Source: Eucalyptus grandis (lineage: Eukaryota > Streptophyta > Magnoliopsida > Myrtales > Myrtaceae). Taken from it: a DNA stretch of 64,000 nucleotides. Positions 35,365-46,969 of the stretch are shown here, piece by piece. Both the position numbers and the translations under genes were made by a program. Under the pieces are notes generated by a model. The model saw nothing but the letters and a program-made list of their open reading frames with translations. It had not been told where the DNA came from and did no database searches. Where the stretch lies: NCBI RefSeq assembly GCF_016545825.1, contig NC_052620.1, positions 2,046,001 to 2,110,000 of the forward strand. Reading direction: 5' to 3'. The number at the start of each line of letters is the position of its first letter. The first letter of the stretch is position 1.

Positions 35365-35861
35365 GGAAAGTGTTAGAAAAGTTTGAAATCTTTTGTATTG
35401 GTACCAATTTAGTCTCAAATATTCTATTGATGCCAATTTAATCTCGATCCTTTTGACTTAGTTTTGGCGAGGCTCGTTGGCCACTATGTGAGGGCTTGGA
35501 AGCCCTTGTTGACCATCAGACCCCTTGCTTGGCGAGGCCATGGTGAGGATGGCCTCGCCTTATGGCTAGCGAGCCTTGGTAGTCATTATGGGGAAGAAAA
35601 CAAAGAAGGTAGAAAAGAAAAAAAAAAAAAAAAAAAAGAGAAAAAATTAATAAAAAAATTGAATAATTATTATTAAAAATTATTTATGTTAGTGTCGACA
35701 GACGTCAAGCGTCAATGTTGGCACCGACTGGTCAAAATTGGCCGTTGAATTGAATTGACACAATTACAAAATATTTAAGATTGAATTAGCAAAATAAAAA
35801 TGAAATTTAGAACTAAATTAATACAAATAAAATATATTTAGGATTTTTTTGATAATTTTCC
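35365..35861. mobile_element. MITE with about 55-bp terminal inverted repeats (MULE-like)
   Basis: The left end ggaaagtgttagaaaag...accaatttagtctcaaat mirrors the right end attt(a)gaactaaattaatac...gataattttcc. The interior holds a GC-rich patch (ggcgaggctcgttggcc) and an A run. G/A-rich ends starting GGAAA suggest a Mutator-type non-autonomous element. The flanks do not give a clean 9-bp duplication (5 of 9 agree). Confidence 0.6.
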
Positions 35862-37631
35862 AAGATAATCAACACAAACAAAGTTCACTTTATCAATCAT
35901 AAATTTACACGAGACAATGTTAGGGTCCAGTCTTTAGGCTCAAAGTTCTGACCCACCAACATATCTTAATAAATGCAATCAAAATATATATCGATATAAC
36001 CTAAGGTCTAACACTGAATATCATGCATTTAAACTATATAATAAAATTAAATACCCACAAAAATTTGCATCCACATTAACCCTACCTTGGATAACCTATC
36101 CAAGGATGACCACAAGAAATCAATGTGAGGCGGAGGCGTGGCCATTAAGGAGGTGCGACCGGGAGTAGCGGTAACGGCGAGGCGGTCTCGGAGCACTGGA
36201 GGGGCTGCTTCGCGGTGGCTGGGCAGGCAGGACTGCTTTGCAGACAATGTTGGTGCACGTGTTGAGGCGCCGGAGCTTGCTGGTTAGGAGCACGAAGATT
36301 GATGGTAACCACCATAGACAGTTGCTCAACACATCGGAAATGCTGGCGGATAGTGGGGCTACAGAGACTACCGAGGCTATGAAGGCTACTAGCAAGCGCC
36401 GGGAAATCTGCAAAGAAAAAAGCCCAGCGCTACGGAACTTCGTGGATGAGTTGGACGTAGCTGTAGGGACCATTCGAGGGGTTGAGACCCGCCAAGATGG
36501 TCGCTGATGGTCTTTCGGCGCTACAGGGATCGTCGGTTAGGAGCTAGGACGTCACCGAGGCGAGGAATCAGCTACCAGGCGTGGCGGTAGGAGCTGAACT
36601 GGGGGTTGCCGAAGTCAGGCTTGCTGCACGAAGACGTTGGGAAACCTGGGAGTCCGTCGGGGAAGCTGGAGGTGATGCTTCTGGTGTCGGGTGGAGCAGC
36701 GTGAAGTTCAGCAGCAATGGCGCGGAGGCAAGGTGGCGCACAGCGGCAGGAGATGGGACGGTAATAGCAACCTCGGAGGAGGGAGAGCTTGTTCTCCTTA
36801 TGGCGTCCCGCCGGTGTAGTTTCTTTTATACCGTGAGCCTCTCTCTGTATTGTTAAATCTCTAATGTGAACTTTTAATGTGTTCCTCTTTTAACGTGTTT
36901 ATCCTTTAATTTCGAGAAAAAGAATGCTTATTTAGGTATAAGATTAGGTATTTTCTCAAAATGTCACTTTCCAATTTTGAATCAAAAGAGTATATCAACA
37001 TCAACTGAGGAAATTAAGATATCGCCTTCTACTTATCTCTATATAATTTCCAAGGACAATCTTTCCTAGTTCAGCACCCTTTGTTTCCTCCAACGCTGAT
37101 AATATAATGCAATCTTTCCTAGTTCAGCACCCGCCATGTGCAATGCACATGCAAATTTCGGCCACTATAGGTCTACAATGGGCTTGGACAAATTCCATGT
37201 CCCTATGGGCTTAGTCTCAAAATTTTAGTTGAGCTCAAAGCCTCCCTACCTAAACCCATTCAAACGCAGTCCAATTAGAATGCAGTTTATGCGGGCTTAG
37301 CACTATTAAAATGCTCATAAATGCAAATTAATAATATTTTTGTTTAAGATCGAGGCCGATTTATAATTTTCTATGCAGTAAATAACTAAATGGGATCGTC
37401 AAAATTTAGGTACTAATAGCTAAAATTTAGATGTCAACACTATTGTCTTTGCATAATTACATTAAGAAGTCACAATTAGGAAATGCATACGTCATATCAT
37501 TATCTGTTTTATAATCAAAGTTTGCAGAATGCTTGTTACATTTGATGGTAGTGATGCTATGCTTTTGCTTGCTTAGTCATTCAGGTTCATTAATCTTTTG
37601 CAGTAATTTATTTACCTCTTTTGATCATTAA
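35862..37631. other. Region with an unexplained GC-rich block
   Basis: From 36110 to 36850 the base composition rises sharply and overlapping ORFs open on both strands (36120-36473 minus, 36238-36507 and 36581-36856 plus). None shows a domain I recognise, and there is no clear initiator context or splice pattern. The rest is AT-rich and empty. The block could be a captured gene fragment or an eroded exon. Confidence 0.35.
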
Positions 37632-38150
37632 AGACGCGTTTGATAACATTTCTGTTAAAAAATTGTTCCAGGGAACAGAAATAGTTTTTCTATTTCTGTT
37701 CCCTGAACAATTTTTAATGTAAGAAGATGTTTGGTAAACTTATTTCGGGAATAAAAAATGAACAGAAACACGTTTAGTAATTTTGTGTTTTTTTTGTTTC
37801 TTTTAATTTTTTAACATTTTTATTTATTTATTTGTTTATTTTTCTTCTTTTGGCCGGTCGCCGGCCTCAGCCATGGCCGGCGACTTGGCCAAAGAAAAAG
37901 AAAAAGAAAAGAAGAAAAAAAGAGAAGAAAAAGAGAGGAAAGAGAAAATTTGTTCTTAAAAATTATTCCGAAAACAAGAAACATGTTTTTTTGTTTCACG
38001 TTTCTGTTCCAAATGTGTTCTTAGGAACAAAAAAATAGATTTGAAGCAAAAACGCAAACAAACGCGTTTCTGTTCTTTTTTTTGTTCCCGGAACCAAAAA
38101 ACATAAATTTTGTTCATAAACAGAAAAAAAGAATGTTAACAAACAGGACC
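37632..38150. mobile_element. PIF/Harbinger-like MITE with TAA target duplication
   Basis: The left end agacgcgtttgataacattt pairs with the reverse complement of the right end (ggtcctgtttgttaacatt). Both flanks carry TAA (37629-37631 and 38151-38153), the 3-bp target typical of PIF/Harbinger. Inside are a near-perfect hairpin at 37655-37717 and a small GC-rich core (ggccggtcgccggcctc). No transposase is present, so it is non-autonomous. Confidence 0.75.
37655..37717. repeat. Near-perfect 28-30 bp stem hairpin inside the MITE
   Basis: ttgttccagggaacagaaat at the left is answered by atttctgttccctgaacaa at the right with a 5-nt T loop. Only one stem base is unpaired. Confidence 0.85.
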
Positions 38151-38318
38151 TAAGTGTTACATTATTGATTGCACATTCGAATAATCATTCATCACACATT
38201 AATTTTTTAAGATTAAAACTAAATGATTGTTTTTATAAGAACATAGATTACATAAACCCATTCTCATAAATTCGATGTTGTGATCAAAACCTGCATGCCG
38301 AGACTCATCAAGTGCGCA

Positions 38319-39294
38319 TCAAAATAGATGCTCTTGTAGATAGTCAACTAGAAATTGGAAAAGGAGAAGGAAAAGGAAAAGTAAAAAAGGCCGAGATAAG
38401 GACGAGAAGAGGACGATGGGCTCTTGTGTCGATGGAGCACCCGACTCAGAAGTACCAGGTAGATTTACGTTTAGCGAACCTCCAATATAATTCTTGCAAG
38501 GGTCATTCCTCATGAAACCAACAAGTTGTGACTGCGAGTTGTGAGATAGTCCCAACATCTCATACTCCCTCCACCATTGCATGTAGCTGCTCTTCTCTAG
38601 AAAGATGTCTAGCGAAACCACGTAATCCTTGATCAAGTCCATAACATCCTCCTCGAACTTGACTAACTTCTCTCTTTCGGAACCGTCAGGTGATCCTCCT
38701 CTGTCCAGCAATCTGCACGACTGGATGGCCTCCTCCACGCATGCCCAGAAGCACGAGTCCTCCGTCATGCGAGACTCAATGTTTTCCGATTTTGAATTCA
38801 AAGGCTCGGCCCGCTCCTGCCTTTTTTTTCCTGATGTTGTTTCAGCCATTTTTCTAGCAGAATGTAGTGTTTGGATCTTCCTCATTTTATGTAATCTTTT
38901 CAGCCTCTTTTGTAATGCTCCGCTATGTCCAAAGGTTCGACTATCCTCCGGTAGTTTGTCCCTCCGTAGAGCCAACGGGTCCGCAGTGCCGTGCCTGATA
39001 AGTGAGGCTTCTTCTCCGCTTCGTTGACTACACACTCCTAGTAATTTGCGAGGATTGTCTTGTACTTATCAACTCCACTGTCGCGCCTTTCTCGTGCATT
39101 TTTGAAACTGTCATAGTAACCAGGACCTTGGCCATTGGATTTGCATACCTTCATGTACCACTCGAAATAAGTCAGATACACCTTCATTTGGTCCAACTCA
39201 TTGGCAGGATCAAATGCCTCTTTTTGTGATACTTTGCACCACGTTCATGCTTTACTATGTGCCCTATCAAAGCATCGGTGCCGTCATCCTGTTG
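38319..39294 (-). pseudogene. SAG101: SAG101-like last exon (EP domain), second copy, broken
   Basis: The exon starts at 39294 after an AG acceptor and encodes the C-terminal EP domain of SAG101. In the broken frames one reads YYDSFKNARERR, RWLYGGTNYRRIVEPLDIAE, SKHYILLEKWLKQH, then from 38790 down a long intact run with CFWACVEEAIQSCRLLD and FLEKSSYMQWWREYE. Stops lie in the ANY-to-ECV and RG-to-KDY parts, and a frameshift lies in an 8-A run near 38825. A hydrophobic readthrough tail follows the normal end. Upstream lipase-like exons are absent: a LINE sits in the preceding intron and then UBP22 sequence begins. In plants with TNLs, SAG101 binds EDS1 through this domain. The copy is not functional. 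Confidence 0.82.
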
Positions 39295-39651
39295 CTGTCA
39301 TCGACTCATCGCAATGAGAGTCCGCTTGTTGAGATATTGATCCAAATTTCCGGAATAGTGCATGCATAGATATTCTGGAATACATGTTAAATATCAAGAT
39401 AACTCTAGAATATGATATGTTGACAAAATTTCAGTCAGTGGCCTTCTAGGAAAGTCTGCAGCCTCTTTCCCATGCATCAAATCTTGTAAAAATCACTTTT
39501 CATGATACTACTTCATCAGCTTGTACCAACTATTCCACTAAAGGTCCTTTTCAAAACCAAATAACCAACCTTATTTATTCAAACTTTGTAACTTAAGGGG
39601 AAAAACAAAACAAAAGCTACCACCGTCGATTAAAACAAAAATTTGGAAAAC

Positions 39652-40424
39652 ATTTTTTTTTTTTTTGGGTAAAGGTAATGATATATTGAGCCAAGAACCA
39701 ATAATTATAGAAGATTAGGCACCACAAAACTTTCACTCAAAGAGACACAACGTCAAAAGGAGTGAAAGGGCGCCTAATGCAAAAGAACACCGCAAAGCCG
39801 TCAAAGCAAGCAAGCAAACACAGACGGCTGAAAAGAAAGACAAAACAGCCATGCAGGGCAGGGGAAACAAAGAGAACAACACCAACCAAGGAACAACAAC
39901 AAGGAGGACCCGAAGATTCGAGGCAGCCGCGGAAGGCGCAAAAAATGGGAAGGCAGTCGCAAGACAGTAGGCGGTCGGCGTAGGAGATACTAGGCGGTCA
40001 GCGTAGGAGAAGAGAAAATAGAAGGGTCGAGCCCCTAATTCCGTTGAAACCTTCTATTTCTCGGGCAATCTTTGACGCTTCTAAAGGTTAAGGATTTATC
40101 TTTGACCACTGAGATGCTTCTTGACAGCCACAGGCACCACTGGATGACCTCGAGAATGTCGCTCCTATACCTCCAAATAAGGTGGCAGAGCGCAGCAAAA
40201 GAGAAGCGCCTTATAGCATTATAGAAGTCCTTACCTGATAGGAATTTCATCGCCCACTGAAGATTTTTCACCCACGATCCGTTTCTCCACGGGAGATTGC
40301 ACTTGGCTGCCCAAAAATAAGCCATATGCGAAGTAATACCGCAGCCAAAAAAGAGATGGTCAATAGGATCGGCATAAGCTTGCAAAAGGCACAAACGTCC
40401 CTCCCGATCGTAGCACTTAGAAGC
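39652..40424 (-). mobile_element. 5'-truncated LINE inserted in the SAG101 intron
   Basis: On the minus strand a 119-codon frame (40394-40035) encodes the zf-RVT and following region of LINE ORF2 (DPIDHLFFGCGITSHMAYFW, FSFAALCHLIWRYR). A CT-rich 3' untranslated part follows, ending ...tttaccc plus an A run at 39652-39667. Everything upstream of the zf-RVT part is missing, as is usual for LINE copies. Its right edge meets SAG101 intron sequence at about 40425. No clear target duplication was found. Confidence 0.82.
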
Positions 40425-40442
40425 TTACAACTTCAGCAAGTA
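40425..40442 (-). other. SAG101 intron remnant and junction to UBP22
   Basis: ttagaagcttacaacttcag at about 40419-40438 matches ttagaagcttccaacttcag at 20110-20129, in the intron of the first SAG101 copy. About five bases later UBP22 coding sequence starts on the opposite strand. This marks a rearrangement breakpoint. Confidence 0.65.
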
Positions 40443-43400
40443 TTACCTGCCACGCGCCGCTCGGGCCCTCCCACCCGGCCGCGCACGCCGAGGCCATGCC
40501 CCCCGGCCACGAGATCACCGTCGACGTCGACCGCGCAGAGCTGTTCTGCTGCGTGTGCCGCGATCAGGTCTACGATCGCGACTTCGACGCCGCCGTGGTC
40601 CTGGCCTAGACCGCCGCCTCCACTCTGCCGGCCTCCGCCAGCTCCTCCGGTGGCTCCCGAGCGGTGGTGGCCCCGGAGAACCTGCGGAAGGGGCGGAGGG
40701 TTGATTACCGGCCGTGGTCGCCAGACCCGCGCGAGCGCGCCCTGATGGGGAGCTGTTCGAGCCCTCTCGAGTCCGTCTCGACCTCGGATTTGCCGCGGGG
40801 CTTGCGGGGGCTCAATAACTTGGGGAACACCTGCTTTATGAATTCGGTGTTGCAGGCATTGTTGCACACTCCTCCTTTGAGGAACTACTTCTTGAGTGAC
40901 AGGCACAATAGGTACTTTTGTCAGAAGAAGAATGGGGTTAGTGGAAATGTGAGTAAAAGGAATGTAGATGGTGCTCTTGATGGAGGCCATGGGAGCAAGA
41001 GCAAGAATGGCAGCTTCTGTTTGGCCTGTGACATGGACGCCATGTTCTAGGCGGTGTTTTCGGGGGAGCGGATGCTGTATAGTCCCGCGAAGTTCCTGTA
41101 CAGGTCTGTGGATGTGGAGGAAATTGCTCTTCTATGAATTTTTTTGGATAAATGTGGATGCTTGATGGTTTTTTGTTGGTTTTTGGAAGCACATGGAGGT
41201 TGGAAATTGTCCAAGAGGCTCTGTAAATTTTGCTGTTGTGACCTAGTGGCTGTGAAGATATGGAAGTTGTTTGATCAGTGCATGTTCTGCTATATTGTTA
41301 GTATGATGGACATTACCTAATTTGCAATTGCGCTTTGACCTCCTTTGTATCACAGCTTAGCTGCTCCATCTTTTTTTTTCTTTGGCAAATGGAAATTGGA
41401 AAATGTCAGAGAGTGCCCTTTGCACTTGTTATGGTTTGAAGAGTAAAAAATCACAACCATCTTGGTTGAGATGTGTTGAACAGCTGAGATCAATTGCCTT
41501 TCAATCCAACGATAAAAGATTGCTGAGGCACCGTGCCCTGTCGGGACTATGGCTTGGCCCCTTATCGGATGTGCTCTCAAAATTTCGAATTTACCATTGG
41601 ATGTATTGCCTTAGTTAAAATGTGTGTTTCTCTCATTATTTTAAGTGCCTTGGAAAGCATTATTTCTGATTTTGCTAAAATTAACGAGTGCCCTTGGGAC
41701 ATTCGTTAACAAGGCCTTTGGAAATTATCTTCTTTCATGACGTACTTTTGTCTACTGGCTTTTCTGAAAATGGCTGTGGACATAATGGATAGGCATCTTT
41801 TCCTTATTCTAATGATGCATGCTTTTGTCAAGTTCCTTGTTGACCATCAATGTTGGACTGAGACTTTCTTAACTGTTCTATCTAATTGACTTAGAGGAAA
41901 TCTGCTTTATACTTTTTATATTGATTTGGTTATCCCACAGTTGGTGGCAACATGCAGCTAACTTGGCAAGTTATGAGCAGCAGGACGCTCATGAGTTTTT
42001 CATTTCGATGCTTGATGGGATCCATGAGAAAGTGGATAAGGATCGATGCCGGCCACAGAGCCAAGGTAAATTTTACAGGCATTGCATTAAACCTGTTTCA
42101 TCCAGTCTCCATTTTTTACAGGCATTATCTGGAATCTGCTGGTGCTGAGGACAGATATCAAGTGTTGTTAACATTTTCTCTTGGGTCAGTGGATCAAGCA
42201 GGCTTGTTTTTTTGTATAATCATGTAAATGAACTTTTGAACTGATGTAGGATCATGCTTGTGGATTATTACCTTTCTGGCATTTCCCAGGCCTAATATCT
42301 CTGAGTCCCTTGGGAAGTTTCATTTTGTTCTGGTGTCATTCGTTCTTGGAGGCATATCAGTCAGGAGATTCAACTCTGTCAACTAATATCAATGGGTCTT
42401 TATATTTGGCATGCGTTAGCCTCTAGTTTCAACTTTTCTTTCAAGTTATTCCATGGCGAAACTTATTATTGTTCCATCACATGGTAATTTAATGCATCTA
42501 TAATATCTGCTGACAACTGCTTTCCTGGGCAAGTGCGCTCTTTTGTGTCATGTCTGATGGTTTTGTGTTTGTACTATAAAATATGTCCTGCAGTGACTTG
42601 TGATGCTGTTGAGGAACTTTTTTTTGACGAATTGTGGATTCTCAGATATCTTTAGAAGTGCGCTAATGAATTATTACAGGGAGTGGAGATTGCTGTATTG
42701 CTCAGAGTATTCTCTGGTATCTTATGCTCGGATGTCATGTGTATGGCTTGTGGTTTCACATCTACAACATATGACCCTTGCTTGGACATTTCTTTGGATC
42801 TGGAACAAAGCCAACATGGTTCTGTGAAGGCGACATCAGCTAAGTCACATCACTCCTGCAATGGCGAGGCAGAGTGCATGAATTCAAGCCAGAACTCTGG
42901 GATACCGACCTTGATGAGCTGCTTGGACCGATTCACAAGACTGGAGAGGCTGGGTTCAGACCAGAAGTTATTCTGCCAACAGTGTCAGGTGAGTCAGGAG
43001 TCTCTCAAGCAGATGTCCATAAGGAAGCTCCCATTGGTTTCTTGCTTTCACATCAAAAGATTTGAACATTCTTCCATACGGAAGATGTCGAGGAAGATCG
43101 ACCGATATCTGCATTTTCCATTTTCATTGGACATGGCCCCTTACCTCTCTTCTTCCATTTTGAGGAGAAGATTTGGGAACAGGATTTTCCCTTTTGATGG
43201 GGACAAACCTGATGCATCAAACGAGTTCTCCTCAGAATTTGAGCTGTTCGCTGTTGTCACTCACACTGGTAAATTAGACGCAGGCCATTATGTGACTTAT
43301 CTGCGTCTGAGCAATCAGTGGTACAAGTGCGACGATGCTTGGATTACCCAAGTGAATGAGAACATTGTGAGAGCTGCACAAGGGTACATGATGTTCTACG

Positions 43401-43450
43401 TCCAGAAAATGCTTTATTATAGAGCAAGTGATAAAATGGGTGCTTCATGA
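40443..43450 (+). pseudogene. UBP22: UBP22-type ubiquitin-specific protease, N-terminally truncated and broken
   Basis: UBP22 is the deubiquitinase of the plant SAGA-like module that removes ubiquitin from histone H2B. Exon 1 (40443-41103) starts inside the zinc-finger UBP domain (GHEITVDVDRAELFCCVC) and reaches the Cys box [20 protein letters not shown]. Exon 2 (41941-42065) has SYEQQDAHEFFISMLDG. Exon 3 (42680-43450) has the zinc ribbon (DVMCMACG, CQQCQ) and the His box ELFAVVTHTGKLDAGHYVTY, then ends with a stop. Introns keep GT-AG ends and correct phases, so this is a DNA-level copy, not a retrocopy. Lesions are loss of the N-terminus with its start, TAG at 40607 (from CAG), TAG at 41048 and a 2-nt loss near 42703. 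The catalytic residues are otherwise preserved. Confidence 0.87.
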
Positions 43451-44513
43451 TAGCCTTTGGAAATTGAAGTACCAGTTGCTGGTGCTGTATTATGCGTGTC
43501 TTGCGCTAAATCGCCGGGACTCGAGGTCAATATGCAGAATAAAGCGAAGAACAGTGCTGCAGTTTCTGCTTTGTCTGTGAACTGAATTTTAATGAGTTGC
43601 TGCAGCTAATTGCGGAATGCCAAACGAACTCTCTTCCATCGGGGCAAACATCCGTCGGAAAATAATCTGTAATTCTACTTTTGTGCTGTGCTGAGCCTAA
43701 TATTATTTGGGGTGCCTCAGCGGATGAGGGAATCGCTTAGTGGAGCCCTCAGAGTTATTTATGAGTTAATTATTTCAACTTTTCCCCCCTAATTTTTCCT
43801 GCTTGTCCAAGTATTGATGGTGGGTTGATTTTTTTTTTTTTTTTTGTGGCATGGATCCTCGCGAAGGTTGATGCTTGGAGCTGTGGGTTCATTCCGGTAT
43901 GCTCATTCCTTGCATTCCATATTGTACTTTTTTTGGGATTTTTTTAAGCTTCGGAGCTTTCTTGGGGAGGCGCTTCATATCAATTTCTTGAAAAGGAAAT
44001 GTGAGGAATGTTATGCCGGAGATTTTGTATGTCGTACTTGTTTTGAGCAAAGAGAAATCATAGTATGACTAACTACACCTTAACATTCTTGATAGTGTTC
44101 ACTTGCCATCATGATTTGGTCTGAATATCAAAGTCCATAAACGCCAACCTGACTCTGGCGAAAAGAAATAGTTGTGACCTTTAAATTCAAATGCTACAAA
44201 CTGAATGAAAAGCAATATGATGTATTTAACTTTATAAGCTGCATGCCGGATCGAAGAACAAAAACTTGCTGGCTGTTTTTTCAATTCTTTGAGATGTCGT
44301 TGGATCTACAGGGCAGACTTTCCGCTCTCTGGCTCTAGGCAATTAGATCAATCTCTCTCGCTGTTAGAGCATTTGCCCAGATGATCCGGAATATAAGTGC
44401 TGAATAACCAAAGTTAAGACCAAACCATCCAATGCCACTGAAGAGGCTAGTTTTTGTATGAATCGAGCCAAGTGAAACCTCACAGAATGAACTGAACACA
44501 CATTAAGATATAG
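43451..44513. other. 3' flank of the UBP22 copy
   Basis: This probably includes the former 3' UTR. A T run at 43829-43845 has no flanking duplication. Short ORFs (43844-44068 plus, 44099-44284 minus) are unrecognised. Confidence 0.4.
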
Positions 44514-45107
44514 GAGAAAATATGGGGTACACAGTGGCGTCACGTCATTTTCACAATAGTCCATTTACTGTGTGACATGTATCCATAAAAGGTGTACTTG
44601 TTAGATTTTTCTCTCCTTTGTTACCATTTCTTCTTTCACTGTTATCTCTTCTTCTCCAGTTCTTTTATTTTCCTTCCTTTTCCTTTGGCCTGTGGTTGGT
44701 CGTAGGGTCGCCCTTGCCGAATTCGGCGAGAGGTCAACTCTCGCTGCCAAGGCAAGGGTTGCTCCTGTCGGATCTGGTGAGGGTTGAGCCCTTGCTGGAT
44801 CTAAAAGCCGTGGAGGAGCGAGTAGCCTTCCACTGCCACCTCACCACTATTGAGCTCGGCTGTCGAACTTGAGCCTTGGATTTTGGATCTAAGCTCAGCA
44901 GCAGGTTTGAGCTTGGGATGCAAACGATGGGATCTTGGGAGTGAGAGCATTTTGAAGAAAAAGGTTGGGCTTTCTTCTTTTTCTCGAAGAGAGAGGAGAG
45001 AGTGTGCAGGGGTTTTTGATAGGTGGGCCTAAATGCAACACATGTCATCCGTTCGGTGGATTTTTGTAGAAATGACACGACATCATTTGGTCACCTCATA
45101 TTTTCTC
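44514..45107. mobile_element. Inverted-repeat element with about 65-bp ends (MULE-like MITE)
   Basis: gagaaaatatggggtacaca at the left is matched by the reverse complement of tcacctcatattttctc at the right. The match runs on through tgacgtcattt-like and gacatg blocks for about 65 bp. A GC-rich core (44700-44930) again carries gaattcggcgag-like repeats. The 9-bp flanks agree at 6 positions only. The overlapping ORFs on both strands are not genes. Confidence 0.6.
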
Positions 45108-45299
45108 GAGAAATAGATTGAAGTAAACATAAATGGAAAAAAGAACGTGAGATATAGTTACAACTAATGTAACAACTACAAAGGAGTGTGCATGGTGGGA
45201 AAGGTGATAGCTTAAACTAAACTATAAGTCGAAGAAGAAAATGATACTTTGAGCTAAACTAGTAGGCTAATGGTTAAAGATCATACTTCTGAAATTCAT

Positions 45300-45935
45300 C
45301 ATTCATCTAGGAGTTTGCAGTCCATCCTCCTGAAGTTCAATTTTTTCCTTGAAAGGTCAAATCCCACATTATAGAATTGCTGAGCATTCATTCCAATCAC
45401 AATAGTCATTGGGCGTTTCCGATATCGTCATGCAGAAATACATCGGTGATGTTTGAAAGAACAAGCTCTCTGCCTCTAATCCCAGTTTTGCACCACTGCT
45501 AAAATGAAAAAATAACAACGGGAAGTCCCTCAATGTCCTTGTTAACATCACCTTCAAAGCACAGTGCATTGAGATCTTTTTGTAGGGCTTGATCCAACTT
45601 TTTAGTTCCATCTTCTCTCTTACTGCATTGGCAAGCTCCTCATATGCTCGTTGGATTAAAACACCACTCTCGCCTCCTGAGTCAATCATGATGCCACCTT
45701 TCATGAAGCTGTTCGCTTGAATGCAGCTCTAGGAATATTAAGCATAAATCCTAGACTTATCCCTTCCAAAGTGACAAAGTAAAATCCTTTGTATACATCT
45801 AGGAGTGTCGAGTCACCTTCAAGAATGGCCCCTTCCCCTAAAATTAACCGGTTGTATCCATAAGAACGATCTTTAACTTTTCCAACACAATAGGAGAATT
45901 TAGCTTCTTGTTGTGTAGCTAGAAACAATTATAAT
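45300..45935 (-). pseudogene. Nepenthesin/CDR1-type aspartic protease, 3' remnant
   Basis: The minus strand reads QQEAKFSYCVGKV, then RLILGEGAILEGDSTLL and FYFVTLEGISLGFM in 45928-45701. It continues as GGIMIDSGGESGVLIQRAYE in 45704-45369 and, after a frameshift near 45390, as NAQQFYNVGFDLSRKKLNF and CKLL to about 45305. This is the C-terminal lobe of a pepsin-like protease. The second catalytic Asp lies in IMIDSGGES, where most relatives have DSGTS or DSGTT. The N-terminal lobe with the first catalytic Asp is absent. The two main frames overlap, so at least two shifts are needed. Such enzymes are secreted, and some (Arabidopsis CDR1) promote defence. No signal peptide remains. Confidence 0.78.
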
Positions 45936-46969
45936 TAAAGAGATTACTTGGGTTTCACAAAGGAATGAATACTCAGGGTTGCATTTCTATTGAGAAATGT
46001 AGGGGAGGGAAGAGATTAGCAAAGCAAGCCACATTGAGCTAGCCTCTTTAGGATCTGAACGTTGTCATCGGAGGAATTGAGGGTTTCTAGGAATGACTTA
46101 AACTCATAGAGAATGAAGCTTTGTAATTGCAGCGATCAATGTATCCTTTTTTTCAAAATCGGTGAAAAAGAAAGAGCTTACTACCTATTAAAAAAAAATA
46201 TTTATCCATCCATCCAAGTGATTGTGTACAAATCTAAGATGTTCTATTATTTCTATTGTGATAGCATAGCCAAATAGTAAGATATGTGAGATTTCTAACA
46301 TAGCACGGAAGTAGAGTATTTATACTTTTGGAATTAGCTAAAAAATACACACTACCTAACAAAATATTATGCTCAGGATGTCAAAATTCATTTCAAGAAA
46401 AGAGTCCAAGAGAGAGAGACAACTCCTCCAAGTCAAGTATTATGTTGATTAAACATGTGGGAAAGCCAAGGTTATTGAGGATGATAGGCGTCATCAAAGG
46501 ATCACACAGTTGAATCTTAAATGCTCATTCATCTAAGTTCTTTGTTTTTGACAAACATATGACTCGAAAAGATCATAATAATTTATTAAGAAGCTAAAAG
46601 TCAAGATGATCAATCTATAATACCTCAAAAGTAGTCGGAATAAAAAATCAAAACCTTACCAATGATGAACTTCTCTATTTATATTTATCAGTTCTAATAG
46701 TGAATTTGCATAACAGACTATAGTTAATTAAGTTCAAAGTGACGAAGACATGGAAAGGAGAATCACTAAGTTGGAAGGAAATTAGGTGCTGGGAATGAAA
46801 GGGCAAATCAGGTAAGGACACAAGTAATAGTTAAGTTATCAGAAGACATTGTCTAGATGTAAAACTCTGTAAGTAGGGTTCTCTACTATGCTTTTTTTGG
46901 TCTCTATTTTGGCCAAAGAAAACGTCATTTCATGCCCCGCACCACGTGGGTTTGGTACTATTCCCATTC
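45936..46969. other. Non-coding stretch
   Basis: AT-rich sequence with short ORFs only. I see nothing I can name. Confidence 0.4.
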
